A DNA stretch of 56,976 nt from an uncultured Sulfitobacter sp. (GCA_937928635.1 CALFWM010000055.1:1-56976); one strand, 5' to 3'; shown: positions 17,054 through 25,859, counted from the stretch's first letter. Notes: a model not told the origin generated them from the letters alone. Numbers and translations: made by a program.

Positions 17054-18030
17054 CCTGACCACAGTACCTTCCCATCTGATGCCTCCACCCCAGGAGGGAT
17101 GCCAAAGGCGGTACGGTAGCTTTTTGAAAAATGCGAGAGTGAGCGAAAACCACAGGCCACACAGACATCCGTGACGGACAAGTTGGTTTGCCGCAGCAGA
17201 TTGCGCGCCTTTTCAAGCCGCAGTTGCAGATAATAGCGTTTCGGAGAGGTTGTCAGGTACTTGGAAAATAGTCGTTCCAGCTGGCGGGTTGACAGCATGA
17301 CAACCTCGGCAATTTCATCAGGCCGCAGCGGATCTTCGAGATTGTTTTCCATGATCTGCATCGCCATCAGCAATTTTCCATTGCGCACCTCTGGGCGCGA
17401 TTGCAATGACATCCGCTGGCCCTGCGAATGACTGCGCGGAACAGTGTACACCATCTGATCCGCAACCCATGTGGCAATTTCCGTCCCATAATCGGCCTGA
17501 ACCCGGTGCAGCATCATATCCATCGACGCGGCCCCCCCCGCAGATGTGAACACGCGCCCGTCGACAGAAAATATCGTGTCTTGCATGATCACATCCGGCA
17601 GCATTTCGGCCAACGCGGTTTTGTATTCCCAATGGGTGGTGACCTGCTTGCCGCCAATCAACCCTGCCAATGCAAGGGTATAGGTGCCAGAGGATAGCGC
17701 GCCAAAATCCATGCCCTTGCGTGTCTCACGACGTAACCAATTGAGCAGCGTCTTGGTGCTCCCATCACCCGCATTTTCACCTGCGCAAACGATCAGGGTT
17801 TCATTCCGCTCAAGTGCGCTTAGCCCGCCATCAACCGCCACCGTCACCCCGTTATAGGATTTTACCGGTTCGCCAGTTTCAGAAAGCAAACGCCAGGTAT
17901 AAAAAACCTGACCGGACGGATGGTGATTGGCCAGTGACAGCGCATCCAGCGCACAGGAAAACCCAAGCGGTGAAAAGCCGGGCACCAGCACAAAAGCATA
18001 GGGTTTCGGAGGCGGATACGTGTCGCTCAT
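17041..18030 (-). CDS. GlxA family transcriptional regulator (DJ-1/PfpI + AraC)
   Basis: A 329-residue regulator with an N-terminal DJ-1/PfpI-like sensor domain (FVLVPGFSPLGFSCALDAL, later GALSSGTYTLALAGLIGG) and a C-terminal AraC-type DNA-binding domain with two helix-turn-helix units (STRQLERLFSKYLTTSPKRYY and VTDVCVACGFRSLSHFSKSYR). The usual catalytic Cys of DJ-1 proteases is replaced in GALSSGTY, so it is a sensor rather than a protease. Relatives include GbdR and CdhR, which respond to glycine betaine or carnitine. No such catabolic genes are adjacent, so the effector is open. ATG 18030 is used. Confidence 0.9.
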   Translation of the reverse strand: MSDTYPPPKPYAFVLVPGFSPLGFSCALDALSLANHHPSGQVFYTWRLLSETGEPVKSYNGVTVAVDGGLSALERNETLIVCAGENAGDGSTKTLLNWLRRETRKGMDFGALSSGTYTLALAGLIGGKQVTTHWEYKTALAEMLPDVIMQDTIFSVDGRVFTSAGGAASMDMMLHRVQADYGTEIATWVADQMVYTVPRSHSQGQRMSLQSRPEVRNGKLLMAMQIMENNLEDPLRPDEIAEVVMLSTRQLERLFSKYLTTSPKRYYLQLRLEKARNLLRQTNLSVTDVCVACGFRSLSHFSKSYRTAFGIPPGVEASDGKVLWSGKNP

Positions 18031-18099
18031 ATACAAGTGGTTTAGGGGAAATCAGAGGCTATATATGCCTTAGACGCGTCACCCTGTGTCGCCTTTGGG

Positions 18100-18972
18100 T
18101 TACGACCCTGTACGTTGTCGCGACAGTTGAACAGCCAAAATCCCGCCTGCGATGATGATGACACCCAAGATATCCCGCCCGCCCAGCGGTTCGCTCAAAA
18201 ACACCGCCGCAACCGCCACACCAAAGAACGGATTGAGAAAATGAAATGTTGCAGCGCGGGTCGCCCCAACACGATTGACCAACCAGAACCAGACGACCGT
18301 CGCCAACAGCCCCGGCACCAGACAGGTGTAGGCAAAGGCGATGAAGAACGGCAGGCTGGGGGTAAACCGTGGCGTTTCAAACAATACTGTTGCGACGGTA
18401 AGGGCCACGCAGCCAAACAGCATTTGCAGCCCCACCACCATCATAAAATTCCCACCGGACGTGGCACCACGCACCAACAGTGTTGCCGCGGTCAGGGCAA
18501 GGACACCCAAAGCACACAAGGCAACACCCATCATATCAACCCCCGTGCTGAGCCGTGCGCCCATGATCAGGCTTACGCCAACAACACCCGCAATCAGACC
18601 CGCAATCCCAAGAGGGCGCAGCCGCTCGCCCAAGAACGCCCAAGCCGCCACACCCACCAACAAGGGCATGGTCGAGGCAATAATCGCGGCAAGCGAGGCC
18701 TGCACCGTTTGCATGGCTACAAAGTTCAGCCCCAGATAGGCGGCGTTTTGCAAGATGCCAAAGACGACTGTCGCACGCCATTGCGCCTTGGTCAGATGCC
18801 AGTTTTGCCCCAGCGCCAATGCAATTGCGACCCCCAGCAGGCCTGAGATCAGATACCGGACCGAAAGCGCCATCAAGGGCGAGGCATCAGCCACAATGAA
18901 CCGCGCCGATGTAAAGGCCGAGGACCACATGATCGCAAAAGCGATGCCCAAAAGAATTGCGCGAAAATCCAT
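18100..18972 (-). CDS. EamA/DMT family transporter (copy A)
   Basis: A 290-residue drug/metabolite-transporter family permease with ten hydrophobic segments arranged as two EamA repeats. The first starts at ILLGIAFAIMWSSAFTSARFIV and the second about half-way, in MMGVALCALGVLALTAATLLVRG. Such proteins usually export amino acids or metabolites through the inner membrane; the substrate is unknown. The ATG at 18972 is preferred because AGGA lies 7 nt upstream; ATG 18987 and GTG 19002 are alternatives. It is divergent from hemC and reads toward the GlxA-type regulator gene. Confidence 0.88.
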   Translation of the reverse strand: MDFRAILLGIAFAIMWSSAFTSARFIVADASPLMALSVRYLISGLLGVAIALALGQNWHLTKAQWRATVVFGILQNAAYLGLNFVAMQTVQASLAAIIASTMPLLVGVAAWAFLGERLRPLGIAGLIAGVVGVSLIMGARLSTGVDMMGVALCALGVLALTAATLLVRGATSGGNFMMVVGLQMLFGCVALTVATVLFETPRFTPSLPFFIAFAYTCLVPGLLATVVWFWLVNRVGATRAATFHFLNPFFGVAVAAVFLSEPLGGRDILGVIIIAGGILAVQLSRQRTGS

Positions 18973-19076
18973 CAATCGTTCCTGCATGGCCCCGAGTTGC
19001 ACAGTTTCGCAGGATCACACAAAGGACAAGGGCCGAGATGACTTGTCGGCCCGCAGCTTGGGCGCTACCAAGTGGT

Positions 19077-20021
19077 ATGACGCTGAATTTACCCACCCCG
19101 ACGCACCCGCTGGCCATTGGCACCCGGGGTTCGCCCCTGGCCCTTGCACAGGCTTACGAAACCCGCGAGCGCCTGAGTGCTGCGTTTGATCTGCCGCTTG
19201 AGGCTTTCAGCATCGTGGTGATCAAAACAACCGGCGACAAGATACTTGATCGCCCGTTGAAAGAGATCGGCGGCAAAGGCCTGTTCACCCGCGAGATCGA
19301 GGAAGATCTGTTGTCAGGACGCATCGACATTGCCGTGCATTCGATGAAGGACATGCCCACGCTACAGCCAAAAGGCCTCGTGTTAGAGACTTATTTGCCC
19401 CGCGAAGACGTGCGCGATGCATTTATCTCTCCGCGCGCGAATGGGTTGGATGAGTTGGCACCGGGCACCAAGGTGGGCACCTCTAGTCTGCGCCGCCGTG
19501 CACAGTTGAAACTGCGCCGCCCTGATCTGGAAGTGGTCGAATTTCGCGGCAACGTGCAGACCCGGCTGAAAAAGCTGGAGGATGGCGTCGCCGAAGCGAC
19601 CTTTCTTGCCATGGCAGGGTTAAACCGGATGGGAATGGACGATGTCCCCAAAACGGCCATTGAAACCGACATGATGCTGCCCGCCGTGGCGCAGGGCGCA
19701 ATCGGGATTGAACGTCGCATTGATGATCCCCGCGCGGCAGAAATGCTGGAGGCAATCGATGATCTGGCCACCGGTCAACGGCTGGCGGCCGAACGCGCTT
19801 TTCTTACCGCTCTTGATGGTAGTTGCGAAACACCCATTGCCGGATTGGCCCAATTGCATGGCGGCGATCTGACACTGCGCGGCGAAGTCTTGCGCCCGGA
19901 TGGTTCCGAAGCGATCAGCGATACGGCCACTTGCCCAATTGCAGACGGCGCTGAGGCGGGCAAAGATATGGCCCACAAAATGCTGAAACAGGCGGGCCCT
20001 GCGTTTTTTGACTGGCGCTAA
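19077..20021 (+). CDS. hemC: Hydroxymethylbilane synthase (porphobilinogen deaminase)
   Basis: A 314-residue enzyme that joins four porphobilinogen units into hydroxymethylbilane in haem, bacteriochlorophyll and cobalamin synthesis. Conserved motifs include IGTRGSPLALAQAYETR, KTTGDKILDRPLKEIGGKGLF, HSMKDMPT and GTSSLRRRAQL. The dipyrromethane cofactor is attached to Cys250 in DGSCETPIAG. The start at ATG 19077 gives MTLNLPTPTHPLAIGTRGSP, a normal N-terminus; earlier in-frame ATGs at 19038 and 18957 would overlap the divergent transporter gene or its leader. idi follows after 5 nt. Confidence 0.97.
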   Translation: MTLNLPTPTHPLAIGTRGSPLALAQAYETRERLSAAFDLPLEAFSIVVIKTTGDKILDRPLKEIGGKGLFTREIEEDLLSGRIDIAVHSMKDMPTLQPKGLVLETYLPREDVRDAFISPRANGLDELAPGTKVGTSSLRRRAQLKLRRPDLEVVEFRGNVQTRLKKLEDGVAEATFLAMAGLNRMGMDDVPKTAIETDMMLPAVAQGAIGIERRIDDPRAAEMLEAIDDLATGQRLAAERAFLTALDGSCETPIAGLAQLHGGDLTLRGEVLRPDGSEAISDTATCPIADGAEAGKDMAHKMLKQAGPAFFDWR

Positions 20022-20026
20022 GAGCA

Positions 20027-20548
20027 ATGGCCAACATCATGATTCCTGCTTGGGTCGACGGCACGCTGATCCCCGTTGAAAAACTGGCGGCACATCAGCG
20101 TGGCTTGCGGCATCTGGCGGTTTCCATATTTGTGCGGCGACGGGGTAAGATTTTGATCCAACAACGCGCGATGGGCAAATATCACACGCCCGGCCTTTGG
20201 GCGAACACCTGCTGTACGCATCCTGAATGGGATGAACCGCCGCTGACCTGTGCCCAGCGCCGCCTGAACGAAGAGCTCGGGATCGCCGGGTTAACCCTCA
20301 CGCACCGTGGTCAGGTTGAATACCGCGCGGATGTGGGGGGCGGGATGATAGAACATGAAGTGGTCGATGTTTTTGTGGCGGAGGCGGATGATGACATGCC
20401 ACTGGCCCCCAACCCGAACGAAGCGATGGGGGTACGCTGGATCACCCTTGCAGATTTACACGCGGATATTGCGCAGAACCCGGCGCGATACACGCCGTGG
20501 CTGCGCATCTATCTCGACGAGCATGCTACAAAAATCTTTGGCGCTTAG
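20027..20548 (+). CDS. idi: Isopentenyl-diphosphate delta-isomerase (type 1)
   Basis: A 173-residue Nudix-fold enzyme interconverting isopentenyl and dimethylallyl diphosphate. Family signatures are WANTCCTHPEWDE with the catalytic Cys, and the Nudix-like AQRRLNEELGI. The acidic IEHEVVDVFVAE segment holds the metal-binding/catalytic Glu. It follows hemC by 5 nt and is probably co-transcribed. In Rhodobacterales idi is often near tetrapyrrole or photosynthesis genes because it feeds carotenoid and phytol synthesis; no photosynthesis genes are in this window. dxs and ispA, which act in the same pathway, lie 20 kb downstream. Confidence 0.95.
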   Translation: MANIMIPAWVDGTLIPVEKLAAHQRGLRHLAVSIFVRRRGKILIQQRAMGKYHTPGLWANTCCTHPEWDEPPLTCAQRRLNEELGIAGLTLTHRGQVEYRADVGGGMIEHEVVDVFVAEADDDMPLAPNPNEAMGVRWITLADLHADIAQNPARYTPWLRIYLDEHATKIFGA

Positions 20549-20564
20549 CGAACTGCTCAAAACG

Positions 20565-20592
20565 AAAAAAGGCCGCCCAAAGGCGACCTTTT
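20565..20592. terminator. Bidirectional terminator between idi and the HU gene
   Basis: An 11-bp stem (AAAAGGCCGCC with GGCGACCTTTT, one C·A mismatch) has a 4-nt CAAA loop (20567-20577 with 20582-20592). A-run and T-run flanks on the two sides make it work in both directions for the convergent idi and HU genes. Confidence 0.8.
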
Positions 20593-20618
20593 AAACTGAA
20601 TTCATCTGCGCAGCGGGC

Positions 20619-20909
20619 TTAGCCGTTTACGCTGTCCTTCAGAGCTTTCGCGATGGTCATTTTGACCACTTTGTCAGCTTCTTTCTTGAACTGCTCACCG
20701 GTGGCAGGGTTGCGCACCATACGCTCAGGACGCTCACGGCAATAGATCTTGCCAACTGCTGGCAGGGTCACAGCACCGCCGCCAGATACTTCACGTGTGA
20801 TCAGGTTGCAGATCGACTCAAGAGCGGCCCCTGCGGATTTCTTGTCTGTCCCCATTTCATCTGCCAGAGCGGCAACGAGCTGAGTTTTCGTCATTGGTTT
20901 GGTAGCCAT
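20619..20909 (-). CDS. hup: HU family DNA-binding protein
   Basis: A 96-residue nucleoid protein of the HU/IHF family. It begins MATKPMTKTQLVAALADEMG and has the helical dimerisation half followed by the DNA-binding beta-arm (VTLPAVGKIYCRERPERMVRNPATGEQ). The arm keeps the R-NPATG signature, with Pro of NPA expected to intercalate in DNA. A Cys in the arm (IYCRERP) is unusual. GGAGATAAT precedes the ATG. The 5' leader contains a CCCTAATTAGGG palindrome (about 20930-20941) and a TTGACC box further upstream that could be part of its promoter. Confidence 0.95.
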   Translation of the reverse strand: MATKPMTKTQLVAALADEMGTDKKSAGAALESICNLITREVSGGGAVTLPAVGKIYCRERPERMVRNPATGEQFKKEADKVVKMTIAKALKDSVNG

Positions 20910-21036
20910 GTTATTATCTCCTTAGCTGCCCTAATTAGGGGCCTGTGCGCGGAATGTAACGGTATGTTGTGGGTCAACACAACGAATAGTGGCGTGAAAA
21001 TCCAAGAAAAATGTGGTTTTTTGGCGTTTTTTCGCT

Positions 21037-22506
21037 TTAGAGAAAGGCCGTTTCGTCAAATGAGCGTAATTTCCGGCTGTGAATACGCTCCAGCGGGGTG
21101 GAACGCAGCAGTTCCATCGCGCGAATGCCGATCATCAAATGCCGCGCGACCTGCGATTTGTAGAAATCTGACGCCATGCCGGGCAGCTTCAATTCGCCAT
21201 GTAATGGCTTGTCAGAAACGCACAACAAGGTGCCATAGGGCACCCGGAACCGATACCCGTTTGCCGCAATTGTCGCGCTCTCCATATCCAACGCAACAGA
21301 ACGGGACTGGCTCAACCGTTGTACCGGACCGGACTGATCACGCAATTCCCAATTGCGATTGTCGATCGTGGCCACCGTGCCGGTGCGCATGATGCGTTTC
21401 AGCTCGTACCCTTCCAACTGGGTGACCTGCGCGACCGATTGTTCCAGCGCAATCTGAATTTCCGCCAGGGCCGGGATGGGCACCCAAACGGGCAGGTCAT
21501 CGTCCAGCACGTGGTCCTCGCGCAGGTAGGCATGTGCCAGCACGAAATCACCCAAGGCCTGTGTGTTGCGCAGACCCGCACAGTGCCCCACCATCAGCCA
21601 GGCATGGGGGCGCAGAACCGCGATGTGATCAGTCGCTGTTTTGGCGTTGGACGGCCCAACACCGATGTTCACCAGTGTGATCCCCGACCCGTCAGCACGT
21701 TTCAAATGGTAGGTCGGCATCTGGGGCGTTTTGGCCGTTTCCGGGATAGGCGTATCCCCATCGGTGATCTCCACATTGCCGGTTGAGACAAAAGAGGTAT
21801 AGCCGCTGTCGGGGTCTTTCAGCTGTGCGCGGGCGTAATCCTCAAATTCCGTCACATAGAACTGGTAGTTGGTGAACAGCACATGACACTGGAAATGGCT
21901 TGGATCTGTGGCCGTATAATGTGCCAGCCGGGCCAGCGAATAATCCACCCGCTGCGCCGTAAAGGGGGCAAGGGGGCGCACATCATCCGGGGCCTTATAG
22001 GTGCCATTCACGATATCATCGTTTGTGGTGCTGAGATCCGGCACATCAAAGATGTCGCGCAATGTAAACGCGGCGGCACCGTCTTGCGGGATGTTCACTG
22101 CGCTGTCCGCGCTGACAGCGAAATGCACAGGAATGGGCGTTTCAGAAGGGCCCACCACAACAGGTTGGCCGTGGTTCTCTATCAAAAGACCAATCTGCTG
22201 GATCAAGTAACCTCGAAACAGATCTGGCCGGGTGATCGTTGCCGCAAATGTACCGGGGGAGGACACATGCCCAAACGCCAGCCGCGAATCCACGCTGGCA
22301 TAGGTTGAGGTCGTAAACCGAACCTCCGGATAAAATGCCCGAATGCGTATGCCTTCCTCGGGTGATTTCATTGTTGCCGCAAAACGTTCGTGTAGAAATG
22401 TCGTTGCTTGAGTATAAAGTTCGGTCAGGCGATCAACGGCTTTGGTCGCATCTGTGAAAGCCTCCGCCGGGAGGGTGTCTGGGGTCAGGATTGTAGGTGT
22501 GCTCAT
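21037..22506 (-). CDS. amn: AMP nucleosidase
   Basis: A 489-residue enzyme that cleaves AMP to adenine and ribose 5-phosphate. It has the AMP-nucleosidase N-terminal region (AVDRLTELYTQATTFLHERFAATM, DSRLAFGHVSSPGTFAATITRPDLF) and a C-terminal nucleoside-phosphorylase-like domain (LVNIGVGPSNAKTATDHIAVLRPHAWLMVGHCAGLR; later VALDMESATIAANGYRFRVPYGTLLCVSDKPLHGELKLPG). Length agrees with the family. It is the last gene of a minus-strand operon with adenine deaminase and an uncharacterised gene, so the adenine it makes can be deaminated directly to hypoxanthine. Confidence 0.96.
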   Translation of the reverse strand: MSTPTILTPDTLPAEAFTDATKAVDRLTELYTQATTFLHERFAATMKSPEEGIRIRAFYPEVRFTTSTYASVDSRLAFGHVSSPGTFAATITRPDLFRGYLIQQIGLLIENHGQPVVVGPSETPIPVHFAVSADSAVNIPQDGAAAFTLRDIFDVPDLSTTNDDIVNGTYKAPDDVRPLAPFTAQRVDYSLARLAHYTATDPSHFQCHVLFTNYQFYVTEFEDYARAQLKDPDSGYTSFVSTGNVEITDGDTPIPETAKTPQMPTYHLKRADGSGITLVNIGVGPSNAKTATDHIAVLRPHAWLMVGHCAGLRNTQALGDFVLAHAYLREDHVLDDDLPVWVPIPALAEIQIALEQSVAQVTQLEGYELKRIMRTGTVATIDNRNWELRDQSGPVQRLSQSRSVALDMESATIAANGYRFRVPYGTLLCVSDKPLHGELKLPGMASDFYKSQVARHLMIGIRAMELLRSTPLERIHSRKLRSFDETAFL

Positions 22507-22520
22507 GTTGTTGTTCTTTC

Positions 22521-23381
22521 TTATTTATTGGAGCCAAAGAGACCCTTTAGTTTGTCCAGCAAACCCTTGGATTCGGGGTCAGGTTCAAGCTCTGAAAAAT
22601 CGAGGCTTTCAATATCGAGGTTTTCGATGTTCAGACCCTCAACCATCTTTTCAAGTTTTGCGATGTAAGCCAGCTCTTCGGCGGTTGGCGGCGGTGTGAC
22701 GCTGATCAGCCAATTTATGAAAGGATCGTCACTCCTCTGTTGGCCGTATGCAGTAAAGTCGGCAATGCCCAGCGCGCGGGCGGTTTCGGGGATTTTCACG
22801 TTGAACTCGGTTTCGATAAACTGCCGAAAGGCCGTGGGTTCAATAGCAGGCTGCTCGTCCGGGTCATTCTTCCCAAACTCTGAGGGGTCTGTAAGGCCGT
22901 AGTATTCCAGTGCGTCCTGTTCCGGGGTGACGTCGGTGAAATCCAGCCCGCCCGGTTCCACATATCCCATGGCGAGAAATTGCAGAAACACGACGGGATC
23001 GCAACTGATCACACCGGCGTTGTCATGGCCCAGATGCACGTATTGCTGCACGCCCGCGTCATCCAGCCAGATCACGGCACGCCCACCATCGCCACTGGTG
23101 ATGGCGATCTCAAATATCCGCCCGTCGGCATTGGGATAGCCGCCCACCCAATGCTCGTTTGTGTCCTGATTGACCGTCCCAAAGGACACGAAGGACGCAT
23201 TCTGATGATCCGCCACGTCTGGCGGATAGATATAGAGAACGTGGTCTTCGGGTTTGCCACCGGGACGCACCTCCATCCATCCCTGTTCTTCCAGCCAATC
23301 AAAGGTGCGCACCAGTTCGGGGGCAAGTTGCATGTTTGCCGGCATCAGTTTTGTCATTTGGTCTGTAAAAGTGCCAGCCAT
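22521..23381 (-). CDS. Uncharacterised protein between ade and amn
   Basis: A 286-residue acidic protein that I do not recognise. It has a globular N-terminal two-thirds (WLEEQGWMEVRPG, VLYIYPPDVADHQNASFVSFGT, VISCDPVVFLQFLAMGYVEPGG) and a Glu/Leu-rich C-terminal tail (KLEKMVEGLNIENLDIESLD, then KGLLDKLKGLFGSNK) that may form a helix or coiled coil. The layout recalls SMI1/KNR4 (SUKH)-like proteins, but the match is weak. ATG 23381 has AGGAGG 4 nt upstream. An alternative GTG at 23432 would overlap the ade stop (GTGA) and add a signal-peptide-like segment. The position suggests a role linked to adenine salvage. Confidence 0.7.
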   Translation of the reverse strand: MAGTFTDQMTKLMPANMQLAPELVRTFDWLEEQGWMEVRPGGKPEDHVLYIYPPDVADHQNASFVSFGTVNQDTNEHWVGGYPNADGRIFEIAITSGDGGRAVIWLDDAGVQQYVHLGHDNAGVISCDPVVFLQFLAMGYVEPGGLDFTDVTPEQDALEYYGLTDPSEFGKNDPDEQPAIEPTAFRQFIETEFNVKIPETARALGIADFTAYGQQRSDDPFINWLISVTPPPTAEELAYIAKLEKMVEGLNIENLDIESLDFSELEPDPESKGLLDKLKGLFGSNK

Positions 23382-23428
23382 GGAGCCTCCTGCGACTAAG
23401 ATAGGGATGAGAGCCAGGGTGACGGCCT

Positions 23429-25225
23429 TCACGATACAATCACGTCGGTAAATTCAAACGTGCGCACGTCCACCAGACCCAGATCAGAGATCCGCAGTTC
23501 CGGGATGACAACAAGTGCCAAAAGCGAGTGCTGCATATAGGCGTTGTTCAACGTGCACCCGCACGCGCGCATGGCCTGCATCATCTGGTCGGCCTTTGCT
23601 GCGACTTCGGTTGCGGGGTTGTCAGACATCAGACCGGCAATGGGCAGTTCGACCAGCGCCAGTTCCTCGCCATCGCGGAAAATCGTGATGCCACCACCGA
23701 CCTCTTTCAACCGGTTGGCGGCCAGTGCCATTTGGTCCCTGTCTGTGCCCACAACGATCATGTGATGGCTGTCATGCGCCACGGTAGAGGCCATGGCCAT
23801 TTTACCGCGATAGCCAAACCCAGAGACAAAGGCGTTGACCACTCCACCTGTCGTCCGGTGGCGTTCCACCAGCGCGATCTGCGCAACCTCACCGGTGGCT
23901 TGCACGCGCCCCTCTGTCACGGGCAGCTCAAATTGCAGTGCCTTGGTCGGGGCCTGATTTTCAACCACACCAATCACATTGGCCGTCACCCCATTGGCAC
24001 CTGAAGGGGCCTGAATGGTGAAGTCTTCTCCAACCAGCCTACGCGCCATGTTGACCGTTGTGCGGGCCGGGTGTGGCCAATCGTAATGCGGGCAATCCGC
24101 AAGGCAAACACCGTCCTGCGCAACGATCTGTCCACACGCAATAACAGTCTCTATTTCAAGAGTTTTCAGATCTGACGACAGGATCACATCCGCCCGCCGC
24201 CCCGGTGTAAGAGAGCCTATTTCGCGCTCTAACCCAAAATGCGTTGCCGTGTTGATCGTGGCCATTTGCAGCGCGACCAGCGGGTCACAGCCACAGTCAA
24301 TCGCATGGCGCACCACACGGTTCATATGCCCGTCGTTAACCAATGTACCGGAATGACAATCATCCGTGCACAGGATCATATTGCGCGGATCGAGCCCTCT
24401 TTCCGTGATCGCAGTGATCTGCGTTTCAACGTCATACCAGGCAGAACCCAGACGGATCATCGACCGCATCCCTTGCCGCATGCGCATCACCGCATCCGCC
24501 TCGCAGGTGCCCTCGTGATCATCCGCGGGGCCACCCGCCACATAGGCCGCAAAAGCGGGGCCAAGGTCAGGCGACGCATAATGCCCGCCCACCGTTTTGC
24601 CGGCCCGCTGCGTGGCTGCGATTTCGGCCAGCATTTGCGGATCGGCATTTGAAACACCGGGGAAATTCATCATCTCGCCCAACCCAATAATGCCGGGCCA
24701 CTGCATGGCCTCTGCCACGTCCTCCGCAGAGATTTCAAAACCTGTTGTTTCCATCCCGGGGGCAGAGGGCGCGCAGGACGGCATTTGGGTAAAGATGTTG
24801 ATAGGCTGCATCAGCGCCTCATCATGCATCATGCGAACCCCTTCCAACCCCAACACATTCGCAATCTCATGCGGGTCGGTGAACATGGAGGTCGTGCCAT
24901 GGGGAATCACCGCGCGGGCAAATTCTGCCGGGGTCAGCATGCCAGACTCAATATGCATGTGCCCATCGCACAGGCCGGGGATCATGTAACGGCCTTTGGC
25001 CTCGATCACCTGGGTATCAGGGCCTTTGCAGTGACCGGCCGACGGGCCGACAAACGCGATACGCCCGCACGCAATTGCGATGTCGTGATCCGGGAGCGCT
25101 TCTCGGGTATGGACGTTGACCCAAATGCCGCCCGTGATGATCATATCCGCAGGGGCGCGCCCAGCTGCGACATTGACCAGATCGGCGGCCACATCAGGCC
25201 ATGAGGGGAAAGATACTTGTGTCAT
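23429..25225 (-). CDS. ade: Adenine deaminase
   Basis: A 598-residue metallo-dependent amidohydrolase converting adenine to hypoxanthine and ammonia. Diagnostic motifs are GLCDGHMHIESGML (metal-ligand His pair), IPHGTTSMFTDPHEIANVLG, GHYASPDLG, CTDDCHSGTLVNDGHMNRVV, and the C-terminal ACGCTLNNAYMQHSLLALVVIPELR, all typical of the Ade family. Length is normal. It is the first gene of the ade-unknown-amn operon. Its stop codon overlaps a possible GTG start of the next gene. With amn it forms a two-step path from AMP to hypoxanthine and ammonia. Confidence 0.97.
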   Translation of the reverse strand: MTQVSFPSWPDVAADLVNVAAGRAPADMIITGGIWVNVHTREALPDHDIAIACGRIAFVGPSAGHCKGPDTQVIEAKGRYMIPGLCDGHMHIESGMLTPAEFARAVIPHGTTSMFTDPHEIANVLGLEGVRMMHDEALMQPINIFTQMPSCAPSAPGMETTGFEISAEDVAEAMQWPGIIGLGEMMNFPGVSNADPQMLAEIAATQRAGKTVGGHYASPDLGPAFAAYVAGGPADDHEGTCEADAVMRMRQGMRSMIRLGSAWYDVETQITAITERGLDPRNMILCTDDCHSGTLVNDGHMNRVVRHAIDCGCDPLVALQMATINTATHFGLEREIGSLTPGRRADVILSSDLKTLEIETVIACGQIVAQDGVCLADCPHYDWPHPARTTVNMARRLVGEDFTIQAPSGANGVTANVIGVVENQAPTKALQFELPVTEGRVQATGEVAQIALVERHRTTGGVVNAFVSGFGYRGKMAMASTVAHDSHHMIVVGTDRDQMALAANRLKEVGGGITIFRDGEELALVELPIAGLMSDNPATEVAAKADQMMQAMRACGCTLNNAYMQHSLLALVVIPELRISDLGLVDVRTFEFTDVIVS

Positions 25226-25274
25226 GTCCTAATATTTCACAGGGTCGGGGCAGGTTCAAGCGGTGGCGACAGAT

Positions 25275-25712
25275 ATGGACTATGACAGTATTTCGGCAGA
25301 AGACTTCGGGGCCTCTTTAAGAGGTATGGGGTTGAACCTGTTGGTGGTCGATGTCACCCGTGAAGTAACCTTTTTAGAGACTGTTTTTGGCATGAAAGCA
25401 TTTCAGCCCACTGCGGATTTTGCGATTATGACCTATGGCGATCAGTTGTTTCAATTGCACAGCGACGGAACCTATCATTCGAATCCGTTGCTGGGGGTCT
25501 TGCCCGAGACCCCGCCACGCGGTGCAGGCATTGAAATCAGACTCTATGACAGTGATCCTGAGGCGGTTTGTGCTGTTGCGGAGGCGGCGGGCGGCACAAT
25601 TCTGCAAGAGCCAACAGACAAGCCGCATGGATTGAGGGAGGCTTATGTGCTTTGTGAAAACGGATATGCCTGGGTGGCGAGCCGGATAAAGGATGGCCTG
25701 GCGGCGGGCTAA
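25275..25712 (+). CDS. VOC family (glyoxalase/bleomycin-resistance fold) protein
   Basis: A 145-residue single vicinal-oxygen-chelate domain: NLLVVDVTREVTFLETVFGM (first beta-alpha unit), a middle strand DQLFQLHSDGTYH, and the second half GIEIRLYDSDPEAVCAVAEAAGGTILQEPTDKPHGLREAYVLCENGYAW. Metal ligands are not obvious, so the chemistry cannot be assigned. ATG 25275 is used; GTG 25263 in the same frame is an alternative. Its TAA stop lies inside a palindromic repeat element. A fragment of another VOC gene lies 1.4 kb downstream. Confidence 0.82.
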   Translation: MDYDSISAEDFGASLRGMGLNLLVVDVTREVTFLETVFGMKAFQPTADFAIMTYGDQLFQLHSDGTYHSNPLLGVLPETPPRGAGIEIRLYDSDPEAVCAVAEAAGGTILQEPTDKPHGLREAYVLCENGYAWVASRIKDGLAAG

Positions 25713-25724
25713 AGCCCACCTTAC
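25702..25724 (-). repeat. Palindromic REP-like element, copy 1 (diverged)
   Basis: Read on the minus strand this is CGTAAGGTGGGC-TTTA-GCCCGCC, a 7-bp-class GC palindrome with a GTAAG tail. It includes the stop codon of the VOC gene. It faces copy 2 at 25761-25783 in inverted orientation, 36 nt away, like the paired REP units (BIMEs) of enterobacteria. Confidence 0.6.
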
Positions 25725-25760
25725 GACGTTTTCAATCTTCAGTCACGGTCCCGCAGCACA

Positions 25761-25783
25761 GGTAAGGTGGGCCTTGGCCCACC
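25761..25783 (+). repeat. Palindromic REP-like element, copy 2
   Basis: GGTAAGGTGGGC-CTTG-GCCCACC: the same design as copies 1, 3 and 4, with a G/C palindrome after a GTAAG head. It stands in the 147-nt gap between the VOC gene and the aldolase gene. Confidence 0.65.
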
Positions 25784-25859
25784 GCCGCAGCGCGGGTCGC
25801 AAACGCGACAGCAGGGTCGCACGCCATAAACCAAAATAGACACCAAGGGAGAACCAATC

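Noticed and set aside
17560..17700. GlxA-type protein as a DJ-1 protease
   Set aside because: The nucleophile position reads GALSSGTY without Cys and an AraC DNA-binding domain is attached, so it is a regulator.
18115..18846. A 243-codon plus-strand frame opposite the EamA transporter (copy A)
   Set aside because: Very rich in Gln/Arg/His/Pro, as expected for the antisense of a hydrophobic membrane protein.
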